DNA of 64,000 bases from Pseudomonas fluorescens (GCF_001623525.1 NZ_CP015225.1:2170001-2234000), one strand, 5' to 3'; positions 32,992 to 41,658 are shown, counted from the first letter of the stretch. Numbers and translations: made by a program. The notes: generated by a model from the letters alone, not told the origin.

Positions 32992-33623
32992 CCTCTCAGG
33001 TCCCGGACTTTCTCTGCAACGACGTCGCAATGCCCATAGAGGGTAAACCGTCGCATGCCGCCGATGACAACCACCCTGGCGAAGCGGGAATCTGGGTATT
33101 CATCTTCGGTGACATGATGATTTTCAGTGCCCTCTTTTTGACGTTCCTCTGGAACAACCGCCAAGATCGTAGTGCCTTTTCAAACGATGCAGGCAGTCTG
33201 TTCCAGAGCATCGGCGGCATCAACACACTCATCCTACTCCTCAGCTCATACCTGGTTGTGCTCGCCGTGGGCGCACAGCGTCGCGGTCATACCGTCCGCG
33301 CCGGCCGCCTGATACTAGGCGCTTTGGTCTGCGCGTTAGGATTCGCCAGCCTCAAGGCAATCGAATACAGCATTGAAGTCGCCAATGGGCATACACCTAC
33401 AAGCTCCTTGTTCTTCACCTTTTACTTCGTTCTGACTGGCATCCACTTATTGCACGTTCTGATTGGCGTATGCCTGCTCAGCCTCTGGTGGAGCAGATGT
33501 AACAGCCAAGCTTCCTGGAGCGATGAGCGCGCCTTTGTCGAAATCTCGGCGGTCTATTGGCATATGGTCGATCTGCTGTGGATCCTCATCTACACGCTGC
33601 TCTATTTGGTATGCATCGCATGA
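32988..33623 (+). CDS. Cytochrome c oxidase subunit III-like (NorE-type) membrane protein, copy 1
   Basis: 211 residues, five predicted TM helices, as in the short COX III/NorE proteins rather than the seven-TM mitochondrial form. Signature sequences: EAGIWVFIFGDMMIFSALFL (the E-x-x-x-F-G-D motif), FFTFYFVLTGIHLLHVLIG and YWHMVDLLWILIYTLLYL. NorE is an accessory of NO reductase and COX III a non-catalytic oxidase subunit (established). No subunit I or II or norCB is present anywhere in the window, so here it must pair with an oxidase encoded elsewhere or have another partner. Overlaps both neighbours by ATGA. Confidence 0.88.
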   Translation: MTSQVPDFLCNDVAMPIEGKPSHAADDNHPGEAGIWVFIFGDMMIFSALFLTFLWNNRQDRSAFSNDAGSLFQSIGGINTLILLLSSYLVVLAVGAQRRGHTVRAGRLILGALVCALGFASLKAIEYSIEVANGHTPTSSLFFTFYFVLTGIHLLHVLIGVCLLSLWWSRCNSQASWSDERAFVEISAVYWHMVDLLWILIYTLLYLVCIA

Positions 33624-33892
33624 GTGCCTCTTCGCAGCAACATGTGACCATCGTCTGGCTCTCTCTGGTATTAGCCACCTGCGCTACCTGGTGGCTGAGT
33701 ACCAGCCACCCTTTTTCCGCCACCAGCGAACACCTGGCGTCCTCCATTGCGATAGCCATCGCCTTCATCAAGGTCTATTACATCGGCATGGACTTCATGG
33801 AGCTTCGCGGGGCTCCTCGGGTACTGCGCCGCATTTTCATGGCCTGGATCGGACTGACTGGCGGTGCCGCAATCGCACTCTATGCCATCTAG
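33620..33892 (+). CDS. Prokaryotic COX IV/NorF-like small membrane protein, copy 1
   Basis: 90 residues from ATG 33620, overlapping the COX III-like stop (ATGA). Three hydrophobic segments (VTIVWLSLVLATCATWWL; SIAIAIAFIKVYYIGMDFMEL; IFMAWIGLTGGAAIALYAI). The FIKVYYIGMDFMELRGAP stretch corresponds to the conserved K-x-x-x-x-x-x-F-M-E-L of bacterial oxidase subunit IV/NorF proteins. Last gene of the acyl-CoA dehydrogenase operon. Function unknown beyond its fixed partnership with the COX III-like protein. Confidence 0.83.
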   Translation: MSASSQQHVTIVWLSLVLATCATWWLSTSHPFSATSEHLASSIAIAIAFIKVYYIGMDFMELRGAPRVLRRIFMAWIGLTGGAAIALYAI

Positions 33893-33983
33893 GTGCAACC
33901 ATGGTTACCGCCAGGCCGCCGGTCTTCGTGATCGTGAAGTGTGTTAGATCAATCCATTCAACTTCGTAACCTCACTTGCTGAG

Positions 33984-34004
33984 GCAGACTTACAGGAAGT
34001 CTGC
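33984..34004 (-). terminator. Hairpin downstream of the ferredoxin gene
   Basis: GCAGACTT-ACAGG-AAGTCTGC, perfect 8-bp stem, 3 nt after the ferredoxin stop on the minus strand and between convergent operons. It lacks a U-tract, so it may protect mRNA ends or work with Rho rather than terminate by itself. Confidence 0.4.
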
Positions 34005-34007
34005 ACA

Positions 34008-34328
34008 TCAACCCTGGCTCACTGGAATCCTGACCACCAGCCCATCCCACTCCTCGCACATCTTCAATTGGCAGCCCAGGCGGCTGCTCTCATTGACCTC
34101 GAAGGCGCCTTCCAGCATGAAGGTTTCGTCGCTGCTGCGCGCCGGCAACAGTGACTGCCAGGCGGGATCGACATACACATGGCAGGTTGCACAGCTGCAG
34201 GCCCCACCGCATTCGCCGTCGATGCCCGGCACCAGATTGTCGACGGCGATCTGCATCAGCGAGCGGCCTGTCTCGGCCTCAACGCTGTGCACCACATCAG
34301 AATGTTCGATAAAAATGATTTTCGGCAT
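34008..34328 (-). CDS. [2Fe-2S] ferredoxin, adrenodoxin/putidaredoxin type
   Basis: 106 residues. Cluster ligands C40-x5-C46-x2-C49 in GECGGACSCATCHVY and C86 in SSRLGCQLKM; this spacing is that of vertebrate-type ferredoxins that serve P450s and some Rieske oxygenases. No P450 gene is in the window. The gene follows the ferredoxin reductase by 31 nt, and the next operon upstream encodes the Rieske oxygenase, so it most likely delivers electrons to that enzyme. It could also serve an oxygenase encoded elsewhere. Confidence 0.93.
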   Translation of the reverse strand: MPKIIFIEHSDVVHSVEAETGRSLMQIAVDNLVPGIDGECGGACSCATCHVYVDPAWQSLLPARSSDETFMLEGAFEVNESSRLGCQLKMCEEWDGLVVRIPVSQG

Positions 34329-34359
34329 AGTTCTACTTCCTACTGTTCTGGCAACGGCG

Positions 34360-35595
34360 TCAGAGCGCTGCGGCAAGTAACGACTTGAGGTCAATACTTT
34401 CGTCCGCCAGCACTTGTGGATCGACTTGAACCCGCTCGGCAACCAGACGCTTGCCAACCATGAAGTCCTGCGGCCGGTTGACCGCGTCGACGGACAACAC
34501 CACCCCCTTGCGCAGGTAAAAGGCGCAAAAGGATTCAGCAGCCATATCACCCCGCAGCACCAGTTGGTCGTAGCCCTGGGACAGGCCGACCATCTGCAGC
34601 TTGAGATCAAACTGGTCGGACCAGAACCAGGGTACGGCGATGTGTGGCAGGTTCTTGCCACAGATCGTATGAGCGGCCGTGCGCGCCTGCTCCTGGGCAC
34701 TCGGCACCGATTCGATGCGGATGAGACAGCCGAGGAAACCGTTGACGTGTCGGGCGCAGTCGCCAACCGCCAGGATGTCTGGATCAAGGGTCTGCGCGTA
34801 AGAGTCGACGACGATGCCGTTGTCGATCTCCAGACCGGCGTCACGGGCCAGTTGGTCATTGGGCAAGATTCCGATGCCGACGATGATCAAGTCGACCGGC
34901 AACTCACTGCCGTCGCTTAGCTGCACCGACTCCACTCGCTCGGCACCCTGGAATACCTGCACGCTGGTTTCCGTGCGCACATCCACGCCCCGGCGGCGAT
35001 GAACGCCCTCGTAGAACGCGGAAATCTCCGGAGCCGCGACCCGTGCCAGCACCCGTGGCGCCGCCTCCAGGACGGTGACCTGCAGGCCGTTCTTGATCCC
35101 GACCGAGGCGGCCTCCAGACCGATGTAACCGCCGCCGATCACCAGCAGACGCTTGCCCGCGACGAAGTCCGGCTGCAACCGTTCGATATCCGCCAGGTTA
35201 CGAATGTAATGGACATTGGGTTTCTGCGCAGCCGGCTCCTCCAGGCGACGCGGCCTTCCGCCGGTAGCCAGCACCAGCTTGTCATAGGCCTGAGTCCGGC
35301 CATCACTGAGCGTGACGGTCCGCCGCTCGCGGTCGATGGCGCAGACCTGCACGCCGGTCCAGCACGCCACCTGCAACTTGTCGTACGCGGCCGCACTGCG
35401 AATCAGCAACGACTCGCGGCTCGCCTCGCCGGAAAGGTAGGTCTTGGACAACGGCGGGCGCCGATAAGGAAGCTCGGGCTCATCGCCGATCAGGATAATC
35501 CGGCCGGGATAGCCGTTCTGACGCAGCGTAGCCACCAGTTCGGCACCTGCATGACCGGCGCCGACAATGACGGCAGTTTCGTTCTGTGGATACAT
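34360..35595 (-). CDS. NAD(P)H:ferredoxin reductase (FAD, putidaredoxin-reductase type)
   Basis: 411 residues. N-terminal FAD motif VIVGAGHAGAELVATLRQNG, ELPYRRPPLSKTYL, ATGGRPR, NAD motif LLVIGGGYIGLEAASVG and the second FAD motif ILAVGDCARHVN define the class seen in putidaredoxin reductase and dioxygenase reductases such as BphA4. It passes electrons from NADH to the ferredoxin encoded directly downstream. Its promoter carries palindrome site 8, 73 nt before the start codon, so it is co-regulated with the Rieske oxygenase though in a separate operon. Confidence 0.94.
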   Translation of the reverse strand: MYPQNETAVIVGAGHAGAELVATLRQNGYPGRIILIGDEPELPYRRPPLSKTYLSGEASRESLLIRSAAAYDKLQVACWTGVQVCAIDRERRTVTLSDGRTQAYDKLVLATGGRPRRLEEPAAQKPNVHYIRNLADIERLQPDFVAGKRLLVIGGGYIGLEAASVGIKNGLQVTVLEAAPRVLARVAAPEISAFYEGVHRRRGVDVRTETSVQVFQGAERVESVQLSDGSELPVDLIIVGIGILPNDQLARDAGLEIDNGIVVDSYAQTLDPDILAVGDCARHVNGFLGCLIRIESVPSAQEQARTAAHTICGKNLPHIAVPWFWSDQFDLKLQMVGLSQGYDQLVLRGDMAAESFCAFYLRKGVVLSVDAVNRPQDFMVGKRLVAERVQVDPQVLADESIDLKSLLAAAL

Positions 35596-35929
35596 GGGGC
35601 GGCTCTCTTCGAGATGACTATGGCTTGCATTTTTCAGTCATGCTCGCCCGCTGCCGGAAGCCGCACATCGTCGTTTGCGACGAACTCGTGGCGGCTCCCT
35701 TACCTGCCATCCAGGGGTCAGAAACGGGCTCACTCCTGGTTGATCGAGCCGCTTGAAGAACGGGGGCTGCCCGGCGCAGGAAGGGGCTTCAGGCAGCAAC
35801 TGCATGACGCACTGGTAGCGGCCCCAGCACGCCTCCCAGGCCTCGTAACCGACATTGATGACCCGCCCTTACCCGCCGCCGTGCAGCCCCAGCATCTGCG
35901 CCAATCCATACTGCTCATGGAAGACGAAC
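35596..35929. other. Intergenic region between Rieske beta subunit and ferredoxin reductase
   Basis: 334 nt. Holds palindrome site 8. The part from about 35720 to 35929 keeps a high-GC, codon-like composition with an open frame on the plus strand, but I recognise no protein in it; it may be a gene relic. No terminator hairpin is evident after the beta-subunit gene. Confidence 0.45.
35668..35683 (-). promoter_or_regulatory. Regulon palindrome, site 8 (ferredoxin reductase-ferredoxin)
   Basis: TCGTCG-TTTG-CGACGA, perfect arms. GAGCAT (35645-35640 on the minus strand) is exactly 22 nt downstream, 3 of 6 matches to TATAAT. Start codon at 35595. Confidence 0.78.
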
Positions 35930-36424
35930 TCAGATTAGGAAAGACAGGGTGAAAAGGGCCTTGTCGTTGTTAACCAAGACCACTTTCTTGCGCGCCATGC
36001 GCAGGCTGCCTTCTTCTCGACGCAGCAGGTATTCGTTGCGGGTGCACCACACGGTGTCGGCGCGCAGATTGGACTCGAAGACCATGGCATTAGCTGCCAC
36101 CCGAATCTCGTCACCACTGGCCTCGATGATCTCGACGTTGGACAGCACCCGCCCCAGGCGCGAGCGCGGAGACTGAGTGTGGCGCTTGCCAGTATGGAAC
36201 TGCTTGATCCGCAGGGCGATGCGCGAGCGGTTGTCATAGATAATCGACATCTGCGTTTCCGGGTCGATGTCATCGCCGTTGGCCGGCACCCAGTACACAC
36301 CGTCGGTGGTCCATAGAGCCTCCCAGTCGTCGTACTCGTGAGTATCCTGCAGACGGGCTTCGCGGTAGAGGAACTGGCTAACTTCGACGATCAGGTTTTT
36401 TTCCGGGATAACTGCACTGCCCAT
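35930..36424 (-). CDS. Ring-hydroxylating dioxygenase, beta subunit
   Basis: 164 residues, the usual length. NTF2-like small subunit: VSQFLYREARLQDTHEYDDWEALW and TDGVYWVPANGDD near the N-terminus, IYDNRSRIALRIKQF in the middle, and the conserved KKVVLVNNDKALFTLSFLI end. It builds the alpha3beta3 hexamer with the alpha subunit and has no redox centre. The ATG immediately follows the alpha-subunit TAA with no gap. A decayed paralogue lies at 9377-9600. Confidence 0.94.
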   Translation of the reverse strand: MGSAVIPEKNLIVEVSQFLYREARLQDTHEYDDWEALWTTDGVYWVPANGDDIDPETQMSIIYDNRSRIALRIKQFHTGKRHTQSPRSRLGRVLSNVEIIEASGDEIRVAANAMVFESNLRADTVWCTRNEYLLRREEGSLRMARKKVVLVNNDKALFTLSFLI

Positions 36425-37684
36425 TTATTGCGCCTCCATCAGGGAGCGGTAGTGGCTCCAGATGCCACGGGTGGTCACTTCGTCGGTAGCGTCACCGATC
36501 AGGAAGCCGTCAGCATCGCGGCGCTCACGCGCCAGGCCGCGGCCGAGGTAGTTCCACTCCGGATTGCGGCTGCGAACCCCACGTTGGGTGCGCTCGTACA
36601 TTTCCGAGTCGTCGGCGAGCAGGAAACCAGCCGGCCCGACCGAGCCCATTGTCTGCTGGCGCAGTCGCCGATTGAGATCGGGCGCGCCCTTGAACTGCAG
36701 CGCGGTGACGTGTTGCACGGTCTCGTCGACCGCCAGCGGTTGGATCACGAAAATCTGGATTTCGGCGATGAACAGGTTGGGGAAGATCATGATGTGTGGC
36801 GTGCCATCGATCATGATTTCGTTGGCGCGCTCGGTGCCATATGCTTCACGCATCTTGCTCACGTACTCGGGCAGGCGTGCTTCGGTGGTGCCAAACCAGC
36901 CCATGGGCTGGCCGATGCGGCGGAACTCTGGTCGCAGGTCGATCTCGGTGTGGCCACCGCCCATGTCCCGGGCCACGGCAGTGGAGTCAGCACTGTACAG
37001 ATCGCCGATACCGCTGGAGGCGACATCAAAGATCGAGGCATGAACGAACTGAGGGTGGTAACCGTCGGTCTCGTTCTCGACGATGAACTTCCAGTTAGAC
37101 TTGGCCTTGTGCTGCAGGAAGCCGGCAGTGATTTCCACCTCCCCCTCGGGCGACGTCACCACCAGCGCATCAAGCGCGCCACGGGCAGCCCCCAGGTGCT
37201 CCTCCAGCGTCGGCCCCTCCACGGCCATGCTGCCGAACACAAAGCCCTGGTAAATGCCGATGCGCGCCACCTTGCCCAAGCCCAGAGTGCTTCGGTCGGT
37301 GCCTTCGTAGCCGGCCGCGAACGGATAACCGCGCAAGGTACCGGTATTGGAGAAGGTCCAACCGTGATAGGGGCAGGTAAATGATCTGCGATTACCCGCA
37401 TGCTCCAGGCACACCTGGTTGCCTCGATGCGGACAACGGTTGAGTAGCAGATGGATCTGCCCCTCCCCGTCGCGGGTCATGATCACCGGCTGAGGGCCGA
37501 TCGACTTGACCACGAAATCGTTGAGTTTGGGAACCTCGCTGACATGGCCAACGTAAACCCAGGTGCGGTACCAGATCCGTTCCAACTCGAGCTGGAAGAG
37601 CTCTTCGTCGGTGTAGACCGAACCATGCACGCGGTCATGCTGGACCAGGTCATCCCAGTTACGGGTGGGAATTAATGTCGTCAT
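36425..37684 (-). CDS. Rieske non-haem iron ring-hydroxylating dioxygenase, alpha subunit
   Basis: 419 residues from the ATG at 37684 (AGAGG upstream). Rieske [2Fe-2S] ligands C84, H86, C104 and H107 (NRCPHRGNQVC and FTCPYHGWTF) and mononuclear iron ligands H210 and H215 in ENETDGYHPQFVHA, with D207 as the bridging Asp. The catalytic domain has the benzoate/toluate-like layout, but the substrate cannot be read off. It inserts O2 into an aromatic or unsaturated ring, or acts as a monooxygenase. Electrons probably come from the ferredoxin and reductase at 34008-35595. Promoter carries palindrome site 9. Confidence 0.94.
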   Translation of the reverse strand: MTTLIPTRNWDDLVQHDRVHGSVYTDEELFQLELERIWYRTWVYVGHVSEVPKLNDFVVKSIGPQPVIMTRDGEGQIHLLLNRCPHRGNQVCLEHAGNRRSFTCPYHGWTFSNTGTLRGYPFAAGYEGTDRSTLGLGKVARIGIYQGFVFGSMAVEGPTLEEHLGAARGALDALVVTSPEGEVEITAGFLQHKAKSNWKFIVENETDGYHPQFVHASIFDVASSGIGDLYSADSTAVARDMGGGHTEIDLRPEFRRIGQPMGWFGTTEARLPEYVSKMREAYGTERANEIMIDGTPHIMIFPNLFIAEIQIFVIQPLAVDETVQHVTALQFKGAPDLNRRLRQQTMGSVGPAGFLLADDSEMYERTQRGVRSRNPEWNYLGRGLARERRDADGFLIGDATDEVTTRGIWSHYRSLMEAQ

Positions 37685-37751
37685 CGCGAACCTCTGAAGG
37701 GGAGTGAAGACTCGATAGCCGGCACTGTATCGATGCCCCCGAAAACCCAGA

Positions 37752-37767
37752 TCGTCGCTTTCGACGA
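37752..37767 (-). promoter_or_regulatory. Regulon palindrome, site 9 (Rieske oxygenase)
   Basis: TCGTCG-CTTT-CGACGA, perfect arms. TACAGT (37729-37724 on the minus strand) is exactly 22 nt downstream, 4 of 6 matches to a -10 box; start codon at 37684. Confidence 0.83.
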
Positions 37768-37917
37768 ATTCCCCCAACACCCGCACCAGACAGTCCAGTC
37801 GCCGCCGACTAACTGCTCAACTGAACGCCCCTTTTCTTAACCCTTCACTACGACTCACGCTCCTGCATTCGCCCAGAAAACCAAAGAGCGCCAGGGTCGA
37901 GCACACCGCATTCCCGC

Positions 37918-37933
37918 TCGTCGGATTCGACGA
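37918..37933 (+). promoter_or_regulatory. Regulon palindrome, site 10 (upstream of TetR 38101)
   Basis: TCGTCG-GATT-CGACGA, perfect arms, but 168 nt from the TetR start and without a plausible -10 hexamer at 22 nt (GGCAAG). It may act from a distance or in the opposite direction. Confidence 0.65.
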
Positions 37934-38019
37934 TTTTCAACCACCTGCCGAAACCGGCAAGCAGGCGAAATCACTTTTTTATTCAGATAGATAGCAGCAG
38001 ATTAGCGGTCCTCAAAGAT

Positions 38020-38067
38020 TAACAATGTTATTTTTACACAGTTAACAATACTGAAAAATGCTGTTAA
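38020..38067 (+). promoter_or_regulatory. AT-rich inverted repeats before the TetR gene
   Basis: TAACAATGTTA at 38020-38030 is a palindrome with 4-bp arms, and TTAACA (38042-38047) is mirrored by TGTTAA (38062-38067). They lie 35-80 nt before the TetR start codon, the normal place for a TetR autoregulatory operator. Sequence unlike the regulon palindrome. Confidence 0.45.
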
Positions 38068-38100
38068 TTTGGCCCCACACCCCACTGAACACGATAATCC

Positions 38101-38751
38101 ATGGCCCGCCCAGTCTACTCAGCCGATGAAACCGAGAACCTCCGCCAGACCCTGGTGCGCGGAGCCCTGGAGCTGTACTTGGAAGAAGGTATGGACAACG
38201 TCACCCTGCGTCGGATTGCCAAGCGGGTGGGACTGAGTCACACCGTCGGCTACCGCTACTTCGCCAATAAGGAAGCCCTGGTCGCCGAGATGCGTCGCGC
38301 ATGCCTTTTGGAGCTAAAGGCCGCCGCAATGCCGGCCAACGATGACGAAAGAGATCCGATCGAACGCATCCGCTCGACCCTTCGGGAGTTACTGGCGTTT
38401 GGCAGCAGCCAACCAGCCAAGTACCGGCTCATTTTTTCTGACACTCAGCCGGATCTCACCGAATACCCACCGCTGCTGACAGAACGCTGGGAGTTTTTCG
38501 CCTCGTGCGTCGATCTGGTACAGACCGCCATTGACCAGAAACGCCTGCATGGCAATGCCCTGTTACTTACCCACGGTCTATGGAGCCTGCTGCACGGGAT
38601 GCTCTCGCTGCACACGGCTAACCAGCTGGTGCATGGCCTGTCTCTGCGCGAAATGGCATGGCCGCTGATCGACAGTTTTCTGCACGCAGGCGATATCGCC
38701 CCCCCAACAAAAAACCCGCAGCCACCGACTAGCCAGTCGTCGCATAGCTGA
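38101..38751 (+). CDS. TetR-family transcriptional regulator
   Basis: 216 residues. HTH of the TetR type: TLVRGALELYLEEGMDNVTL, RRIAKRVGLSHTVGYRYFANKEALVAEM. The C-terminal part (RYRLIFSDTQPDLTEYPP region, HGLWSLLHGMLSL) fits the TetR_C ligand domains that bind hydrophobic molecules. It is co-directional with, and 17 nt from, the desaturase-rubredoxin-chemoreceptor genes and probably controls them and itself. The tail PPTKNPQPPTSQSSHS is disordered. Confidence 0.9.
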   Translation: MARPVYSADETENLRQTLVRGALELYLEEGMDNVTLRRIAKRVGLSHTVGYRYFANKEALVAEMRRACLLELKAAAMPANDDERDPIERIRSTLRELLAFGSSQPAKYRLIFSDTQPDLTEYPPLLTERWEFFASCVDLVQTAIDQKRLHGNALLLTHGLWSLLHGMLSLHTANQLVHGLSLREMAWPLIDSFLHAGDIAPPTKNPQPPTSQSSHS

Positions 38752-38768
38752 TGTAGAGGAGAAGACCT

Positions 38769-39659
38769 GTGACTATCAATGCCCTGGCTCGCTTTACCGT
38801 CCCCCTGGAAAAGCGCGCGGCCCTCGAAAAATTGTGCCGTGTCCCCGGCGCATCCCCCATGGTGCTTGGCCTGCTGATCGCCTCCACCGGCGGCGTGATT
38901 GTTGCCGACATCCTGGCCGTGCTCGGCTACTTCAACCTAGGCTGGACCTGCCTGCTCAATACCTTCCTGATGTACTGGCAGTTCACTGTGGCCCATGACT
39001 CGATTCACCGTTCGGCGGCGAAGAATCAGAAGCTCAACGACCTGTTTGGCCATATCGGCATGGCCACCTTCGCACCGCAGATCAGCTTGGGAATTTTCCG
39101 TTGGGCGCACATCCAGCATCACCGTTTCACCAATGGCCCGAAAGATCCCGACAACTGGATGCACGGCCCCTGGTGGAGCCTGCCGGCGCGCTGGTCCCTG
39201 TTGGAAATCGGCTATCTGCTATTCATCATGAAGAACCGGGATCCGATCGCCATGCGCCACCTGCGCGGCACACTGCTCAATGCGGCGATCACCGTGGCCA
39301 TAGTCGCGGCGTTGACCTACCTGGGTTACGGCATGCATGTGCTGCTGTTGTGGTTCATCCCCTCGCGCCTGGTCTTCATCTTGGTGGGCTGCGTGTTCTT
39401 CTGGCTGCCCCATGTCAAGGACGACGTGGAATCCGAGCAGGACTTGACCCTGGCTACTTCCATGCGCCTGGGCCACGAGTGGTTGCTGACGCCGCTGTGT
39501 CAGTACCACAACTACCACCTGATTCATCACCTGTTCCCGACCATGCCCGCGTATCAGCATGTGAAGGCCTGGCAGCTGCTGGAGCCGGAGCTACGACAGC
39601 GCAACCTGCAGATTCAGCATGGTTTCGCCATTCAACCCGTCATCCATCTGTCCACCTGA
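38769..39659 (+). CDS. Fatty-acid desaturase-fold membrane di-iron oxygenase
   Basis: 296 residues starting with GTG after a GAGGAGAAG site. Three histidine boxes of membrane di-iron enzymes: HDSIH (76-80), HIQHH (114-118) and HNYHLIHH (247-254), with pairs of TM helices before and between them ([68 protein letters not shown]). This is the family of desaturases, beta-carotene hydroxylases and, more distantly, AlkB alkane hydroxylase. The rubredoxin gene 14 nt downstream argues for a hydroxylase fed AlkB-style by rubredoxin rather than a lipid desaturase. Likely activates a hydrophobic substrate at the membrane. Confidence 0.88.
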   Translation: MTINALARFTVPLEKRAALEKLCRVPGASPMVLGLLIASTGGVIVADILAVLGYFNLGWTCLLNTFLMYWQFTVAHDSIHRSAAKNQKLNDLFGHIGMATFAPQISLGIFRWAHIQHHRFTNGPKDPDNWMHGPWWSLPARWSLLEIGYLLFIMKNRDPIAMRHLRGTLLNAAITVAIVAALTYLGYGMHVLLLWFIPSRLVFILVGCVFFWLPHVKDDVESEQDLTLATSMRLGHEWLLTPLCQYHNYHLIHHLFPTMPAYQHVKAWQLLEPELRQRNLQIQHGFAIQPVIHLST

Positions 39660-39673
39660 AGAGGAGCCCGACC

Positions 39674-39835
39674 ATGAAACGTTGGCAATGCAGTTTCTGC
39701 TCACACATTTACGATGAGCGTCTTGGTGATCCGGACAACGGCATCCCTCCCGGCACCCCGCTGGAAGACCTCCCTGACGACTGGATGTGCCCGGACTGCG
39801 GAGCCGGCAAGGCGGACTACTTCGAGATTGTATGA
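39674..39835 (+). CDS. Rubredoxin
   Basis: 53 residues. Iron ligands C6, C9 ([12 protein letters not shown]) and C39, C42 ([10 protein letters not shown]), and the [13 protein letters not shown] stretch make a standard small rubredoxin of the AlkG type. It passes electrons to a membrane di-iron oxygenase. The partner is almost certainly the preceding desaturase-fold protein. No rubredoxin reductase is in the window; the FAD reductase at 34360 might stand in, but that is speculation. Confidence 0.95.
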   Translation: MKRWQCSFCSHIYDERLGDPDNGIPPGTPLEDLPDDWMCPDCGAGKADYFEIV

Positions 39836-39845
39836 CTCATCATCG

Positions 39846-39866
39846 CCCGGGCCACGTTGGCCCGGT
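39846..39866 (+). terminator. Hairpin between rubredoxin and chemoreceptor genes
   Basis: CCGGGCCA-CGT-TGGCCCGG (39847-39865), a perfect 8-bp stem starting 12 nt after the rubredoxin stop. No U-tract follows, so it may be an attenuator lowering read-through into the chemoreceptor gene. Confidence 0.4.
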
Positions 39867-39950
39867 GTACCTGCACAAATGCGTTGAATGAGACTCCCCT
39901 ACGCCCTCCAAGCTGCCCAGAAGCATCCGCCAGAAGCCAAGGAGCGTCAT

Positions 39951-41648
39951 ATGCGCAATCTCTCCGTGCGTGCAAAGCTGTACTTCCTGATGTTCTGCTT
40001 CATCACCAGCCTCGCCGTCGTAGGAACCGCCAGCCGGCTCGGTATCCACAATGCCGGCCACAGCATGGAAGAGGTCAGCGGCGCGCTAAGTGCCGTTGAT
40101 GCCTTGGCATCTCTGCGTCACGCGCGACTGATCTCCATCGCCGCCATGCAGGAGGGCGCCAGTTGGCGCCCCGAGGCGTTCGACTCGATGAGCGACAAGA
40201 GCGACGCCCTGGCCGAGGCCCACGACCTGTTCAACGATATCCTCACGCGCCACCGCGAAGCCTTGACGCAGGCCGAGCTGGCGTTCAAAGCCTACGATAC
40301 CCAGACCAAAAGCAGTGAAGAGCTGGCCCTGTGGCAGGAATTCAGCGCGCTGCGGAACGAATTCCAGAGCGCCGACCAAGTGCAGACCGAAATCTGCGAG
40401 GCCCTCGCTCAAGCGAAGAGCTGGGACGACGTACATATTCGCTCGTTGGAGCTGGTAACTAACACCCTACCCTGGGCAGCGGCGATCCACGCCTCCAGTG
40501 AGCCGCTGGAGAAGCTGCTCAAGCTTGGAGTCACCGATGCCGCGCAGGCGCAGGCTGGCGGCGAGTCGGTAATCGCCACCGCCAACAGACTGATCGCCAG
40601 CGTACTAGGGGCCACCATGCTGATCCTCGGTATTCTCGCCGCCCTGATCGTACGCAGCGTGGTCAATCCGCTGCATCAGCTGCGCTCAACCTTTGAACAG
40701 GTGCGCAGCAGCAACGATTTTTCCCTCCGTGCACTTAACCATGGCCGCGACGAGGTGGCGCAAGCCGCCAGCGCATTCAACGCCTTGCTCGAACGGGTGC
40801 AGACCGCCTTGCTCGAAGTGATGGTCGGCGCCAATCGCATCGACCAAACGGCCCAACAGACCAGCACCATGGCTAAACAGGTGGCCAAGAGTTCGGTGCA
40901 GCAGAACGAAGCAGCCACAGACATCGCCAGCGCTATCGAACAGATGAGCGCGTCCATCGGCCAGATCAATGCCAGTACCCGCGATGCTCACGCCCGAGCC
41001 CAGGATGCTGCGGGCGCCGCCGGTTGCGGCGCGCAGGCAATCAGCCGCACAGCAGAGGAAACCGACCAGGTGACGCGCCAGGTCGGCCGAGCGAGCGAGA
41101 CTATCAGCGCACTGGGCAACGAAACGGATCGCATCACCACCATCGTCGAGGTGATCAAGGCGGTTGCCGAACAGACCAACCTGCTCGCCCTTAACGCCGC
41201 CATCGAAGCAGCAAGGGCCGGCGAGCAGGGCCGTGGCTTCGCCGTGGTAGCCGACGAGGTACGCCAGTTGGCCGAGCGCACGCGCACTTCGGCCGAGGAG
41301 ATCCGCGATATGGTCAGTTCCATGCAGGCCTCCGCCCGCCAGGCCGTCGCGGAAATGGCCATAGTGACCAGCCGCACTCGCGAAAGCCAGGCGCTATCGG
41401 AAAACGCGGCGGCCAGCATGAACGAGATCCTGCAGAGCGCCAGCTTGGTATCGGAGGGAATCAGCGCGGTTTCCCAGGCACTGATCGAGCAGGACCGTAC
41501 CACCCAGATAATCGCCCAACGGATCGAGGCGGTGGCGCAGATGAGCCAGGAAAATTGCAGCACCGGCGAGCACGCCGCGGCGGTCTCCCGCAGTTTGGAC
41601 GGCGCCGCTGCTGACCTGCGCCAGGCCATTAATCAGTTCAAGGTCTGA
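39951..41648 (+). CDS. Methyl-accepting chemotaxis protein
   Basis: 565 residues from ATG 39951, AAGGAG upstream. TM1 at about residues 10-28, a ~180-residue periplasmic helical domain (four-helix-bundle look), TM2 [25 protein letters not shown] region [20 protein letters not shown] and a long cytoplasmic coiled coil with the kinase-control tip [20 protein letters not shown] and [17 protein letters not shown]. No C-terminal CheR pentapeptide. It probably lets the cell swim toward the substrate or a metabolite, like the alkane receptor TlpS-type proteins near alk genes. It lies in the same direction as desaturase and rubredoxin. Confidence 0.93.
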   Translation: MRNLSVRAKLYFLMFCFITSLAVVGTASRLGIHNAGHSMEEVSGALSAVDALASLRHARLISIAAMQEGASWRPEAFDSMSDKSDALAEAHDLFNDILTRHREALTQAELAFKAYDTQTKSSEELALWQEFSALRNEFQSADQVQTEICEALAQAKSWDDVHIRSLELVTNTLPWAAAIHASSEPLEKLLKLGVTDAAQAQAGGESVIATANRLIASVLGATMLILGILAALIVRSVVNPLHQLRSTFEQVRSSNDFSLRALNHGRDEVAQAASAFNALLERVQTALLEVMVGANRIDQTAQQTSTMAKQVAKSSVQQNEAATDIASAIEQMSASIGQINASTRDAHARAQDAAGAAGCGAQAISRTAEETDQVTRQVGRASETISALGNETDRITTIVEVIKAVAEQTNLLALNAAIEAARAGEQGRGFAVVADEVRQLAERTRTSAEEIRDMVSSMQASARQAVAEMAIVTSRTRESQALSENAAASMNEILQSASLVSEGISAVSQALIEQDRTTQIIAQRIEAVAQMSQENCSTGEHAAAVSRSLDGAAADLRQAINQFKV

Positions 41649-41658
41649 CCCCATTAAT

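Larger units (their letters stand above)
37768..38100. other. Intergenic region between Rieske alpha and TetR genes
   Basis: 333 nt. Holds palindrome site 10 (37918-37933). The 100 nt before the TetR start are strikingly AT-rich compared with the surroundings and carry TAACAATGTTA (38020-38030) and TTAACA-14 nt-TGTTAA (38042-38067), likely promoter and operator DNA. No gene. Confidence 0.6.

Noticed and set aside
32988..33892. Respiratory cytochrome c oxidase or NO reductase operon
   Set aside because: Only accessory-type subunits III and IV are present; no haem-copper subunit I, subunit II or norCB in the window.
35720..35929. Possible small gene on the plus strand after the ferredoxin reductase promoter
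   Set aside because: No recognisable protein, no ribosome site, and the open frame runs into the antisense of the beta-subunit gene.
38769..39659. True AlkB alkane hydroxylase
   Set aside because: At 296 residues and with the desaturase-type histidine spacing it is shorter than AlkB (about 400) and lacks its fourth motif, so only the wider family is claimed.
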